A stretch of DNA of 64,000 bases, taken from contig JAGVVD010000019.1 in assembly GCA_019135865.1 (NCBI GenBank), forward strand, positions 124,001-188,000, given 5' to 3'. Under the pieces are notes generated by a model that was given only the letters and a program-made list of their open reading frames with translations, had not been told where the DNA came from and did not search any database. Positions 1-7,006 of this stretch are shown here, one piece after another; within the stretch, counting starts at the first letter, position 1, and the number at the start of each line of letters is the position of its first letter. The stretch comes from Elusimicrobiota bacterium. Lineage in GTDB: Bacteria > Elusimicrobiota > Elusimicrobia > Elusimicrobiales > UBA9959. Both the position numbers and the translations under genes were made by a program.

Positions 1-237
1 CAGCTGCCCGACGAAGGTCTCCGTTTCGGCGACTACCACGTGGCGCGCATGCCGCAGATGCCGTCGATACTGATAGAGCACGCGCACATGATCCTTCCGG
101 ACCAGGAAGAGCTGCTCAACGCTCCGGCCTTCCAGGAGAAACTGGCCCGGGCCACGGCGGCGGGACTGCTGGACCTGTTCGGCGCGCCGCCCAGGCCGGC
201 GGCGAAGTCTTCCGGAAAGAGGAGGGCCCGCCGATGA
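1..237 (+). CDS. N-acetylmuramoyl-L-alanine amidase, C-terminal fragment (window edge)
   Basis: The gene enters the window already open, so only its last 78 codons are visible. The visible protein (MPQMPSILIEHAHMILPDQE, then a helix ending LLDLFG) matches the end of the Amidase_3 family, in which a Pro-x-(I/L)-L-(I/V)-E strand carries the second zinc or catalytic glutamate and a helix follows. These zinc enzymes cut the amide bond between N-acetylmuramate and the stem peptide in the periplasm. A basic Ala/Lys/Arg tail ends the protein. The stop overlaps the next start by four bases (ATGA), so the two genes are probably co-translated. The family call rests only on this short C-terminus. Confidence 0.6.
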   Translation, partial: QLPDEGLRFGDYHVARMPQMPSILIEHAHMILPDQEELLNAPAFQEKLARATAAGLLDLFGAPPRPAAKSSGKRRARR

Positions 238-1085
238 GCGGAAGGGTATTACAGCTCGGCGCCATGCTCAGGGACAGCGAGGCCGTTTTCCCGACCGAGG
301 ACGAGGCCTGGGAGAATTTCATAAGGAAGTCGGCGTCCTACATGGGCTGCCATTCGGTGAGCTGGTTCGAGGCCGAGCCGGAGAAGAAGCGCCTGACCTT
401 CAAAAAGGCCATAGGTCCCGTCGGCGCCGACCTGGTAGGCCTGAGTTTCGGCTACCAGGGCATAGTCGGCGTCTGCGCGGAGAGCGGGGAGACCCTGCTG
501 GTCAACGACGTTCTCAGCGATCCCCGCTTCACGCCGAAAGTGGACAAGGGCAGCGGTTTCGTGACCAAGGCCGCGCTGGCCCTGCCCTGCTTCTTCGGCG
601 GCAAACTGGGCGGGGTGCTCGAGTACATAAACCCGCTGCAGGGCGCCTTCTCTCCGGAGGACGTCGCCTTCGCCGAGTGCGCGCTGAGGCATTTCTGCCA
701 GCGCCTCTATATCGGCCGGCTGGAGTCCGCCGTCGCGCGGCTCAACGCCCGCGGCGAGAGCACGATAAACAACCTTTCCGGCGGCTTCATCGGCGTCGAC
801 CAGGACGGCGTGATGATCTTCTTCAATCCCAAGGCCAGGGAGATCCTGGCCGTCGGAGAGGAGTTCCTCGGCAGGCAGATAACGGAGTTCTTCAGCGTCT
901 GCCCGGACCTCGTCAACGTCCTGGGCGACGTGCTCAAGACCGGCAGGACCGTGCGGCGCCAGGAGTTCAAGTGCCAGATCGGCGGCGGCCAGCGCGTTAT
1001 CGGTTACAGTTCCATCAACATGAAAGGCCCCGACGGCGGCATAGTCGGCGCCGGGGTGATCTTCCAGGACATAACCGACCTTTGA
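234..1085 (+). CDS. GAF-PAS sensory protein
   Basis: A 283-residue soluble protein with no transmembrane segment. Residues about 20-155 look like a GAF domain (a region of the type GLSFGYQGIVGVCAESGETL, then a stretch with NDVLSDPRF). Residues about 170-283 look like a PAS domain (INNLSGGFIGVDQDGVMIFF, then FNPKAREILAVGEEFLGR and a terminal GAGVIFQDITDL, typical of the PAC end). There is no kinase, cyclase or HTH output domain, so it would act by protein-protein contact or as a stand-alone sensor. It overlaps the amidase stop by four bases. Ligand and partner cannot be told from sequence. Confidence 0.75.
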   Translation: MSGRVLQLGAMLRDSEAVFPTEDEAWENFIRKSASYMGCHSVSWFEAEPEKKRLTFKKAIGPVGADLVGLSFGYQGIVGVCAESGETLLVNDVLSDPRFTPKVDKGSGFVTKAALALPCFFGGKLGGVLEYINPLQGAFSPEDVAFAECALRHFCQRLYIGRLESAVARLNARGESTINNLSGGFIGVDQDGVMIFFNPKAREILAVGEEFLGRQITEFFSVCPDLVNVLGDVLKTGRTVRRQEFKCQIGGGQRVIGYSSINMKGPDGGIVGAGVIFQDITDL

Positions 1086-1105
1086 CGCGGGGCCGGTTCC
1101 ATGAA

Positions 1106-1133
1106 GGGGGCCGACACTACGCTGTCGGCCCCC
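1106..1133. promoter_or_regulatory. GC-rich palindrome upstream of the helicase (copy 1)
   Basis: A perfect 11-bp inverted repeat (GGGGGCCGACA / TGTCGGCCCCC) with loop CTACGC ends five bases before the -10 box of the next gene. It could terminate transcription from the GAF-PAS gene, but the T-run after it is poor (TCCTTTA). A near copy sits at 3003-3031 in the same position relative to another leaderless gene, which suggests a regulator site or a repeated promoter cassette. Confidence 0.55.
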
Positions 1134-1138
1134 TCCTT

Positions 1139-1144
1139 TACAAT
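1139..1144 (+). promoter_or_regulatory. -10 box, leaderless start of PIF1-WYL helicase
   Basis: TACAAT lies exactly six bases before the ATG at 1151, so transcription should begin at or within a base or two of the start codon. No Shine-Dalgarno sequence is present. Confidence 0.6.
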
Positions 1145-1150
1145 AGAACG

Positions 1151-2758
1151 ATGACGGAAAAGATAGAGATCAACCCCGAATTCCGCAGGGCCCTGGCCCT
1201 GCTGGAAGGCCCGTCGCCCTGCGTCTTCATAACAGGGAGGGCCGGCACCGGCAAATCCACGCTGCTGCGGCTCTTCAAGGAGAATTCCCGCCGCGCGCAG
1301 GCCGTGCTGGCCCCGACCGGCGTGGCCGCTCTCAACGTGGGCGGGCAGACCGTGCACTCCTTCTTCGGCTTCAAGCCGGGCGTCACGCCGGAAAAGGCCG
1401 CGCGCCTGGCCCGGTCCGCCGCCAAAAAAAGCAGGGGCGCCGTCTACAGGGCGCTGGAGACCGTTATCATCGACGAGGTCTCGATGGTCCGGCCCGACCT
1501 GCTCGACTGCGCGGACATTTTCCTGCGCGCCGCGCGCGAGGACCAGCACAGGCCTTTCGGCGGGGTGAAGGTGGTGCTCATAGGCGACCTGCACCAGCTG
1601 CCGCCGGTGCTCAAGAACTCCGAACGCGAGGCCTTCGGCCAGGCCTACGCGGGCGCCTATTTCTTCGATTCCAGGGTCTTCCGCGAACTCCGGCCCGACG
1701 TGGTCGAGCTGGTCAAGGTCTACCGCCAGAGCGACGATTCGTTCGTGGAACTGCTCAACGCCGTGCGCGACGCCCGCGCCACGCCGGCCCAGCTGGAGGC
1801 GCTCAACGCCCGCCACAGGCCCGGCTTCCAGCCTCCGCCGGAAGAGCTCTGGGTGCAGCTGACCACCACCAATCAGCGGGCGGCGGACCTCAACGCCGAA
1901 CGGCTCTCCGGCCTGCGGGGCGCCGCGGGTTTCTACGAAGGTTTCGTCGACGGGGAGTTCGAGGACGCGGCGCTGCCGACCGAGGCGAGCCTGGAGCTCA
2001 AGGCCGGCGCGCAGGTCATGCTGCTCAACAACGATCCCGGCGGGCGCTGGGTCAACGGCACGATGGGAACGGTCACGGCCCTCGAGCCCGGCGCGGTGAA
2101 GGTGCGGCTCGAGACCGGCCCGGTGGTCACGGTCGGTCCCTACACCTGGGAGCTGCTGCGCTACGCCTACGACGAGCGCTCGGGCCGCCTGAAGACCGAG
2201 ACGGCGGGCATCTTCATGCAGCTGCCGCTGCGCCTGGCCTGGGCCGTCACCATACACAAGAGCCAGGGCAAGACCTTCGACCGGCTGGTCCTGGACCTGG
2301 CGGGGGGAGTTTTCGCCAGCGGCCAGCTCTATGTCGCGTTAAGCCGCTGCCGCACGCTGGGCGGCATAGTGCTGCGCCATCCCGTGCGGCCCTGGCACGC
2401 CCGTACCGACGCGCGCGTGGCCGAGTTCATGAGGAAGATCTGTCCGCCGGCCAGCCCGCGGCCCGTGAAAGGGCCGTCTTCGCCGTCCGCCGGGGCCGTC
2501 CCCGCTTCCGCCGCCGCGGAATCCCGCCGTTCGCCGGTCTCCGAAGGGCTGCGCCGCGCCATAAAGGAGGGCCGCAGCGTGGAGATCGTCTATCTCAGCG
2601 CCGCGGCCGAGACCACGCGCCGCGTCGTCAAACCCGTTTTCATCGGCCGCTTCGGCCGGGCCGGAGAGACCTACGAGGGTTTCAAGGCCGTCTGCTCGCT
2701 GCGCCGCCAGGAACGTCTCTTCCGCGTGGACCGTGTCCTCGAACTCAACGAGGTCTGA
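1151..2758 (+). CDS. PIF1/RecD2-type superfamily 1 helicase with C-terminal WYL domain
   Basis: A 535-residue DNA helicase. Walker A is GRAGTGKST (residues 29-37), Walker B is IIDEVSM, and motif III is GDLHQLPP. The C-terminal motor half has WAVTIHKSQGKTFDRLVLDL and GQLYVALSRC (motifs V-VI, UvrD_C_2). After a Pro/Ala linker, the last 70 residues (EGRSVEIVYLSA ... RLFRVDRVLEL) resemble a WYL domain, a module known to bind ssDNA or nucleotides; PIF1-WYL fusions are known in Thermotoga-type bacteria. The ATG at 1151 is chosen because a -10 box lies six bases upstream and the family N-terminus starts here; the frame stays open much further upstream by chance. Expected role: unwinding of forks, R-loops or G-quadruplexes. 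Confidence 0.88.
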   Translation: MTEKIEINPEFRRALALLEGPSPCVFITGRAGTGKSTLLRLFKENSRRAQAVLAPTGVAALNVGGQTVHSFFGFKPGVTPEKAARLARSAAKKSRGAVYRALETVIIDEVSMVRPDLLDCADIFLRAAREDQHRPFGGVKVVLIGDLHQLPPVLKNSEREAFGQAYAGAYFFDSRVFRELRPDVVELVKVYRQSDDSFVELLNAVRDARATPAQLEALNARHRPGFQPPPEELWVQLTTTNQRAADLNAERLSGLRGAAGFYEGFVDGEFEDAALPTEASLELKAGAQVMLLNNDPGGRWVNGTMGTVTALEPGAVKVRLETGPVVTVGPYTWELLRYAYDERSGRLKTETAGIFMQLPLRLAWAVTIHKSQGKTFDRLVLDLAGGVFASGQLYVALSRCRTLGGIVLRHPVRPWHARTDARVAEFMRKICPPASPRPVKGPSSPSAGAVPASAAAESRRSPVSEGLRRAIKEGRSVEIVYLSAAAETTRRVVKPVFIGRFGRAGETYEGFKAVCSLRRQERLFRVDRVLELNEV

Positions 2759-2837
2759 AACGGGCGGTCTTAGGGGGTGTCGGCGGGGGCCGCATAATGG
2801 TAGAATGGAACCGCGCCGGAGTCCGGGGGGGTCTCAA

Positions 2838-2984
2838 ATGAAGTTCGGACAGTGCCCTTACTGCGTCGTCAGGTACGACGGCGATTTCTTCTACTATTGC
2901 CTGCTTAACAGACGGGCGGTGGCCAGGAGCCACCGCTGTATCGACCCTTCCCTGCGCCGCGCGCGCAGCGGCGGGAAAGTCTAG
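2838..2984 (+). CDS. Small Cys-rich protein, zinc-ribbon-like
   Basis: A 48-residue protein starting MKFGQCPYC and containing a CPYC pair plus two later cysteines (YYC, HRC), which could bind one metal ion. The start at 2838 follows a G-rich SD-like stretch (CCGGGGGGG) and a TAGAAT -10 box near 2800. The tail is Arg-rich. I do not recognise a family. It lies between the helicase and the ORF6N gene. An upstream in-frame ATG at 2805 is less likely because it almost touches the -10 box. Confidence 0.5.
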   Translation: MKFGQCPYCVVRYDGDFFYYCLLNRRAVARSHRCIDPSLRRARSGGKV

Positions 2985-3002
2985 GCCCCTGAATTACGCC
3001 CC

Positions 3003-3031
3003 GGGGGGCGACACTACGTTGTCGCACCCCC
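3003..3031. promoter_or_regulatory. GC-rich palindrome upstream of the ORF6N gene (copy 2)
   Basis: Contains GCGACA-CTACGT-TGTCGC flanked by G5/C5 runs with one bulged A. It matches copy 1 (1106-1133) in the core CGACACTACG-TGTCG, in the G/C flanks, and in its distance to the -10 box (five to six bases) and start codon. A U-run is absent, so a terminator role is unlikely. Confidence 0.55.
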
Positions 3032-3035
3032 TTGT

Positions 3036-3041
3036 TACGAT
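3036..3041 (+). promoter_or_regulatory. -10 box, leaderless start of ORF6N gene
   Basis: TACGAT lies exactly six bases before the ATG at 3048. There is no Shine-Dalgarno sequence. Confidence 0.55.
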
Positions 3042-3047
3042 ATTTTC

Positions 3048-3638
3048 ATGAAAGAGTTCGTCCCGTCGGAAATGATCGAGGGTAAGATCCTGCTGCTGCG
3101 CGGCCGGAGGGTTATGCTGGACCGCGACCTGGCCGCTCTCTATGAGGTGCCTACTTTCCGGTTCAACGAGGCGGTAAAGCGTCATCGCAGGCAATTCCCG
3201 GAGGATTTTATGTTCCGGCTCACGCGCCGGGAAACCGAGAACTTGACATCGCAATTCGCGATGTCAAGTTCCCATGGCGGCCGCCGGACTCTTCCTTACG
3301 CCTTCACGGAGCACGGCTGCGTCATGGCGGCTAACATCCTGCGCAGCGAACGCGCGGTCCAGATGAGCGTCTTCGTGGTGCGCGCTTTCGTCCGCATGCG
3401 GCAGTTGATCGGGTCGCAACAGGAGTTGAGCGCTAAGCTCGCCGACCTTGAGAAGCAGCTTACTGTGCGGCTTGATACGCATGAAACGGCTATTGTCGAT
3501 GTTCTACGGCAGCTAATGCTGCTCTTGAATCCGCCCAGTGACCCCGAAGAGCCGCCAAAGCGTATCAGTTTTACGGCGAAAGAGAGTTTGGCGGTCTATA
3601 AATGTCGGCCGGGAACGGCGGGCCAGGCACCTTTATAA
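3048..3638 (+). CDS. ORF6N-domain DNA-binding protein
   Basis: A 196-residue protein. Residues 8-100 match the ORF6N domain of phage and mobile-element proteins: ILLLRGRRVMLDRDLAALYE, the FPEDFMFRLT segment, and the LPYAFTEHG motif. A coiled-coil-like helix follows (QQELSAKLADLEKQL). Such proteins often sit on mobile islands and are thought to bind DNA. Here it lies immediately before the decayed CRISPR locus, in the same AT-richer patch, and starts without a leader. The C-terminus after PPKRISF is not conserved-looking and may be frayed. The coding sequence holds a perfect 14-bp inverted repeat (see 3239-3271). Confidence 0.8.
   Translation: MKEFVPSEMIEGKILLLRGRRVMLDRDLAALYEVPTFRFNEAVKRHRRQFPEDFMFRLTRRETENLTSQFAMSSSHGGRRTLPYAFTEHGCVMAANILRSERAVQMSVFVVRAFVRMRQLIGSQQELSAKLADLEKQLTVRLDTHETAIVDVLRQLMLLLNPPSDPEEPPKRISFTAKESLAVYKCRPGTAGQAPL
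3239..3271. repeat. Perfect 14-bp inverted repeat inside the ORF6N coding sequence
   Basis: Arms GAACTTGACATCGC and GCGATGTCAAGTTC flank the loop AATTC. They encode the NLTSQFAMSSS stretch. A perfect match of this length inside a coding region is unlikely to be chance and could be a self-binding operator or target site. Confidence 0.7.
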
Positions 3639-3679
3639 GTATCGGGATTTTGTTACTCCAGTTTGATAGACTCTAAAAA

Positions 3680-4486
3680 ATGAGCAAAGAAGAATCCTAT
3701 TACGCCCATACGAAGCGCGCCTTGGATGGTACCCCTGCCCCCAAGAGCGACTGGCAGCCGCTGGACATGAGATTGTTCAACCTGTGGGCTAAGATCGACA
3801 GGGCATCCGGGGCCTGTCATCCTCTCATTCTCCATATGCTGGACGTGGCGGCGGTTGCCCATGCCGTGTTGGACCGGGAACCTATAGCGACCCGGGAAAA
3901 TATTGCCGCGGCCTTTGGGCTGAATTGGAATGGGGCGCGGTCATGGATTCTGTTAGCGGTCGCCTGCCACGATCTCGGCAAAGCCTGCCCCGGGTTTCAG
4001 ACTAAGTGGGCCGGCGCGGCACGGATAGGCCTTCCCATGCCGCGGGTGCCGGACAAAGACATCAACCACGGTTTTGTCAGCCAGATAGCTCTTTCCGACT
4101 GGCTGCAGCGGGAGCAAAACTGGCCGTCCGGTCTGGCCGAACTGGTCGGCGACGCTGTTGGCTGCCATCACGGGGAACGGGCAACCCCTTCTCTCATTGA
4201 GCGGCTTGACAGGAACAGGCGCGCGATCGGAGATGATAATTGGACCCGGGGCCGCAACGCGCTTATTTCCGCGGTGCTTGGCGTCTTCGGTGCTCACGGC
4301 GCCAGGCCGCCGGAGACCAAGCATACCCTTTCCGGTCCGGAATTCATGCTGCTCGCCGGCCTTACAAGTTTTTCTGACTGGCTTGGATCTGATGAAAATC
4401 ACTTTCGTTACGGGACATCAGATGATTGCGCGGATCTTACAGTGCGCTGGTCGGGAGGGTCTAGACCAGTTCTAAGCCCTTCCTAA
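3680..4486 (+). pseudogene. cas3: cas3 (type I-E), truncated: HD nuclease part only
   Basis: About 262 codons of Cas3 followed by a few codons read into the IS element. The HD nuclease domain is visible: HPLILHMLDVAAVAHAVL, CHDLGKACPGFQ (the HD pair), INHGFVS, GCHHGE and GLTSFSDWLGSDENHF. The SF2 helicase half, which should add about 600 residues, is missing because an IS3-family element begins near 4465. Type I-E Cas3 degrades DNA recruited by Cascade; without its helicase half and without any Cascade gene nearby it cannot support interference. A TAGACT box seven bases before the ATG suggests a leaderless start. Whether the HD fragment is still made is unknown. Confidence 0.88.
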
Positions 4487-5389
4487 GGTGGTCTGCATCA
4501 TCCCTGCCTGTCCGTCGTTAACCCTCCAGTCTGTCCCTGCCTTGTACGTCTCCCACGGCGTCCTGTCTTTCAGGCTCTGGTGCCGCCGCTCCATGTTATA
4601 GAACCTGAAGTAGCGCTCCAGCCCCGCCCTGCACTGCGGGATGTCCTGGTATTCGTGCAGGAAGATGTCCTCGTACTTCACCGCCCACCATAGCCGTTCC
4701 GTAAAGATGTTGTCGTAAGCCCTACCACGGCTGTCCATGCTGATCTTCACGGTTTCCTCGGCCTTCAGCCGGCTTATGAAGTCCTCGCTCGTAAACTGGC
4801 TGCCCTGGTCGCTGTTGAAGATCTCCGGCCTGCCGTGGCGCCGCAGCGCCTCGTCCAAGGGCTCGACGCAGAAACCGCTTTCCAGCGTGTTCGACAGTTT
4901 CCAGCTCAGCACCCGGCGGCTGTACCAGTCGATAATGGCCACCAGGTAGGCGAACCCGCGCTGCGCCAGCCGCACGTAGGTTATGTCCACGCCCCAGACC
5001 TGGTTCGGCCGGATAATCTCCAAGCCCTTGAGCAGGTACGGGTACACCCGATGCGCCGGATTGGGCTTCGACAGGTTCCTGGTCGGGAACAGCGCCATTA
5101 TGCCCATCTTACGCAGCAGCGTGCGGACGTGGTCTTTGCCGACGGGAATCTTCATGTCCAGTTGAAGGTATTTCCACATCCGCCGCACGCCGTAGAACGG
5201 CGCAGCCGTGTATTTTTCGTCCAGCAGCGCCATGATATTCAGGTCCCGCCGGCTTACCGGCACCGGCTTGTAGTACAGCGAGGACTTGCTTACCCCGAGC
5301 AGTTCGCACTGCTTGTTCTGGCTGTACGGACCGTCTTTATCAAAGAGCTTCTTCCTGGCTTCTACTTCAAGAGACCGAGCTTTTTTTTT
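4472..5389 (-). CDS. IS3-family transposase OrfB (DDE integrase), made by -1 frameshift
   Basis: The rve-type catalytic core is complete. The DDE residues sit in WGVDITYVRL, IFNSDQGSQF and TERLWWAVKYED. An HTH-like N-terminal part (LNIMALLDEKYTAAPFYGVR) precedes it. An ATG-initiated frame would begin at 5263, but the frame is open back to the A9 slip site and encodes the usual junction (KLFDKDGPYSQNKQCELLG), so the functional product is an OrfAB fusion. The stop lies in the terminal repeat. The element looks intact and could still be active. Confidence 0.9.
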   Translation of the reverse strand, partial: KKKARSLEVEARKKLFDKDGPYSQNKQCELLGVSKSSLYYKPVPVSRRDLNIMALLDEKYTAAPFYGVRRMWKYLQLDMKIPVGKDHVRTLLRKMGIMALFPTRNLSKPNPAHRVYPYLLKGLEIIRPNQVWGVDITYVRLAQRGFAYLVAIIDWYSRRVLSWKLSNTLESGFCVEPLDEALRRHGRPEIFNSDQGSQFTSEDFISRLKAEETVKISMDSRGRAYDNIFTERLWWAVKYEDIFLHEYQDIPQCRAGLERYFRFYNMERRHQSLKDRTPWETYKAGTDWRVNDGQAGMMQTTLGRA

Positions 5390-5646
5390 AGCCAGTCGTT
5401 CTCCATCGTTATTTCGCCGATGCTTTTGTGCAGGTTGTCTATCTTTTCCTGCACCTCGGCCGCGGCCCTGCGTTCCTTGGCATGGTCAAAGATCCCCGCC
5501 GCGTTGTTGAGAAGCTCGCGCTTCCAGCCGGTCACCATGTTCGGGTGAACCTGGAACTTTGCCGCGATTTCAGCGATAGTCAGCTCGCCTTTAAGGGCCT
5601 CCAGGGCCGCCTTGGCCTTGATTGCCGGGGCTATCTTCTTGCGCAT
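5362..5646 (-). CDS. IS3-family transposase OrfA (HTH_Tnp_1)
   Basis: A 94-residue protein with a helix-turn-helix (LTIAEIAAKFQVHPNMVTGW) and a C-terminal leucine-zipper-like coiled coil (ENDWLKKKLGLL). It is the DNA-binding part of the IS3 transposase and alone usually acts as a regulator. It ends in the alternative frame just after the slippery run. Start ATG at 5646 follows an AAGGAGG SD. Confidence 0.9.
   Translation of the reverse strand: MRKKIAPAIKAKAALEALKGELTIAEIAAKFQVHPNMVTGWKRELLNNAAGIFDHAKERRAAAEVQEKIDNLHKSIGEITMENDWLKKKLGLLK
5381..5390 (-). other. Programmed -1 frameshift site (A9)
   Basis: On the minus strand the sequence CTA followed by nine A and GCTC gives an A-AAA-AAG slip site near the end of orfA. 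Slipping back one base joins orfA to orfB, as in other IS3-family elements. Confidence 0.75.
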
Positions 5647-5695
5647 ACTGCCTCCTTAAGGTATTTTACCCAAAATACACCTTAAGTTAGGCTAG

Positions 5696-6176
<481 letters not shown>

Positions 6177-6260
6177 CAATTTGGTAGGCCTTAAAATCGG
6201 CTACCGGACGATTTTAGGTCTAAAAAGCGTTTATAGGGCATTTTAAGCGCAAATAGAAGT
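6177..6260 (+). promoter_or_regulatory. CRISPR leader
   Basis: An 84-base AT-rich stretch between cas2 and the first repeat. It holds an 8-bp perfect inverted repeat, TAAAATCG (6192-6199) and CGATTTTA (6209-6216), overlapped by GGTAG(G)CC / GGCTACC. A TTGACA motif overlaps the cas2 stop. Leaders of type I-E arrays carry the array promoter and integration signals; the inverted repeats may be remnants of these. Confidence 0.6.
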
Positions 6261-6533
6261 ACGTTCCCCACGTGCGTGGGGATGAACCGCATACGCCCAT
6301 AATCTCGGTCAGGAAGGGGTAACGTTCCCCACGTGCGTGGGGATGAACCGAGGCCATGCTCCTCATCCAGGGCGTCTACAACACGTTCCCCACGTGCGTG
6401 GGGATGAACCGCCTATGCCATAGCAAAGGAGTCATTTGGTGAGACGTTCCCCACGTGCGTGGGGATGAACCGATGGCTAAGAATATGATAGACCGGATGG
6501 TGTAACGTTCCCCACGTGCGTGGGGATAAACCG
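6261..6533 (+). CRISPR. Type I-E CRISPR array, 5 repeats and 4 spacers
   Basis: Five 29-base repeats begin at 6261, 6322, 6383, 6444 and 6505, an exact 61-base period with four 32-base spacers (6290-6321, 6351-6382, 6412-6443, 6473-6504). The repeat starts ACGTTCCCCACGTGCG and ends TGGGGATGAACCG; the inner CCCCACG/CGTGGGG arms form the hairpin typical of I-E repeats. The first four are identical. The fifth differs (GGATAAACCG), marking the leader-distal end. Repeat and spacer sizes and the cas2 type agree on I-E. No cas6e remains here to process the transcript. Confidence 0.97.
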
Positions 6534-6589
6534 CTGCGCTCCAACCTGCCGGTAGATTATTTAGGCGACGTTCTCTATCTAATCCTGGA

Positions 6590-6727
6590 AAAGGAATGAA
6601 ATGAGCGCGCCTCTCGTGAGAGCGCGCTCATTAGAGGGGGGACGGAGGGACGGCTCTTCCCCTCATACCACTGCCGGCTTTCGCCGGAAGCGCCGTAGGC
6701 AACGCCGATTTTCCTACTGTCGTCCCC
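6590..6727 (-). ncRNA. Candidate structured small RNA A
   Basis: A strong promoter (TTGAAA, 17 bases, TATAAT) fires toward the CRISPR array. The predicted RNA begins GGGGACG at about 6727, and this segment pairs with CGTCCCC (6638-6644) to close a junction holding three further hairpins: GTAGG/CCTAC (6713-6717 with 6695-6699), CCGGC-GAAA-GCCGG with a GNRA-type tetraloop (6674-6687), and GAGGG/CCCTC (6660-6664 with 6645-6649). It is followed by a terminator-like hairpin at 6601-6631. No open frame with coding features lies inside. It does not match the 4.5S, 6S, tmRNA or RNase P core motifs I know. Confidence 0.55.
6601..6631 (-). terminator. Hairpin at the end of candidate sRNA A
   Basis: ATGAGCGCGC / GCGCGCTCAT arms plus an inner TCTC/GAGA with one bulge form a stem of up to 14 bp. 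On the minus strand it is followed by TTTCATTCCTTTTCC, a moderate U-rich tail. Confidence 0.6.
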
Positions 6728-6733
6728 TTCTGG

Positions 6734-6762
6734 ATTATAGCCTCCCGGCCACGGTTTTTCAA
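6734..6762 (-). promoter_or_regulatory. Sigma-70 promoter of candidate sRNA A
   Basis: On the minus strand TTGAAA (6757-6762) and a consensus TATAAT (6734-6739) are separated by exactly 17 bases. The start is expected near 6727, where the RNA's closing stem begins. Confidence 0.75.
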
Positions 6763-6874
6763 GGGCCCGCTTTATTGCCCGGATAAGCGCGGCGCCGGCG
6801 ACCGCGCGAGCGGACCGGAGTCGGCTCTTCCACATGGATGGGAAATAGTAAATAGTTCCGGCCGGCGGTATCAA

Positions 6875-6972
6875 TTAAGGACCGGCGCCGCAGCGGGGTT
6901 TGGGGTTGGGGCGGCGATCGGGGAGATCGCCGAGGACCGTTCGGGGGAACGGCCGCTGCTGCGGCACCGGCT
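6875..6972 (-). ncRNA. Candidate structured small RNA B with C-rich loops
   Basis: A 13-bp stem closes the element (6958-6970 with 6882-6894). It includes one pair that is G-U on the minus strand but A-C on the plus strand, which favours a minus-strand RNA. Inside are hairpins of 8 bp (6935-6954, loop CCCC, again with one G-U) and 7 bp (6913-6931, loop TCCCC), then a single-stranded run with three CCCC blocks. A promoter at 6979-7006 predicts a start near 6972, directly at the stem. C-rich loops are known in regulatory RNAs that pair with Shine-Dalgarno sequences. The 3' end is not clear. Confidence 0.5.
6895..6923 (+). other. G-quadruplex motif
   Basis: Four G4 tracts (6895-6898, 6902-6905, 6908-6911, 6920-6923) with loops TTT, TT and CGGCGATC meet the usual criterion for an intramolecular G-quadruplex on the plus strand. 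The motif is the complement of the C-rich segment of candidate RNA B. Confidence 0.6.
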
Positions 6973-6978
6973 GAATAT

Positions 6979-7006
6979 AGTGTACTGAATTTCCGGCCAT
7001 AGTCAA
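6979..7006 (-). promoter_or_regulatory. Promoter for candidate sRNA B
   Basis: On the minus strand TTGACT (7001-7006) and TACACT (6979-6984) are 16 bases apart. The -35 box overlaps the cstA stop codon. An alternative -10 is TATATT at 6974-6979. Confidence 0.5.

Noticed and set aside
677-1150. Upstream extension of the helicase frame
   Set aside because: The frame is open by chance through the GAF-PAS gene; the -10 box and the conserved N-terminus place the start at 1151.
4461-5695. CTAG at both IS junctions as a target-site duplication
   Set aside because: The flanks come from different genes (cas3 and cas1), so a deletion joined them; a four-base match can be chance and the exact ends are unclear.
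6575-6874. 99-codon minus-strand open frame beside the CRISPR array
   Set aside because: It has no SD, and it runs through a consensus promoter and the folded RNA candidate; the translated sequence resembles no protein.
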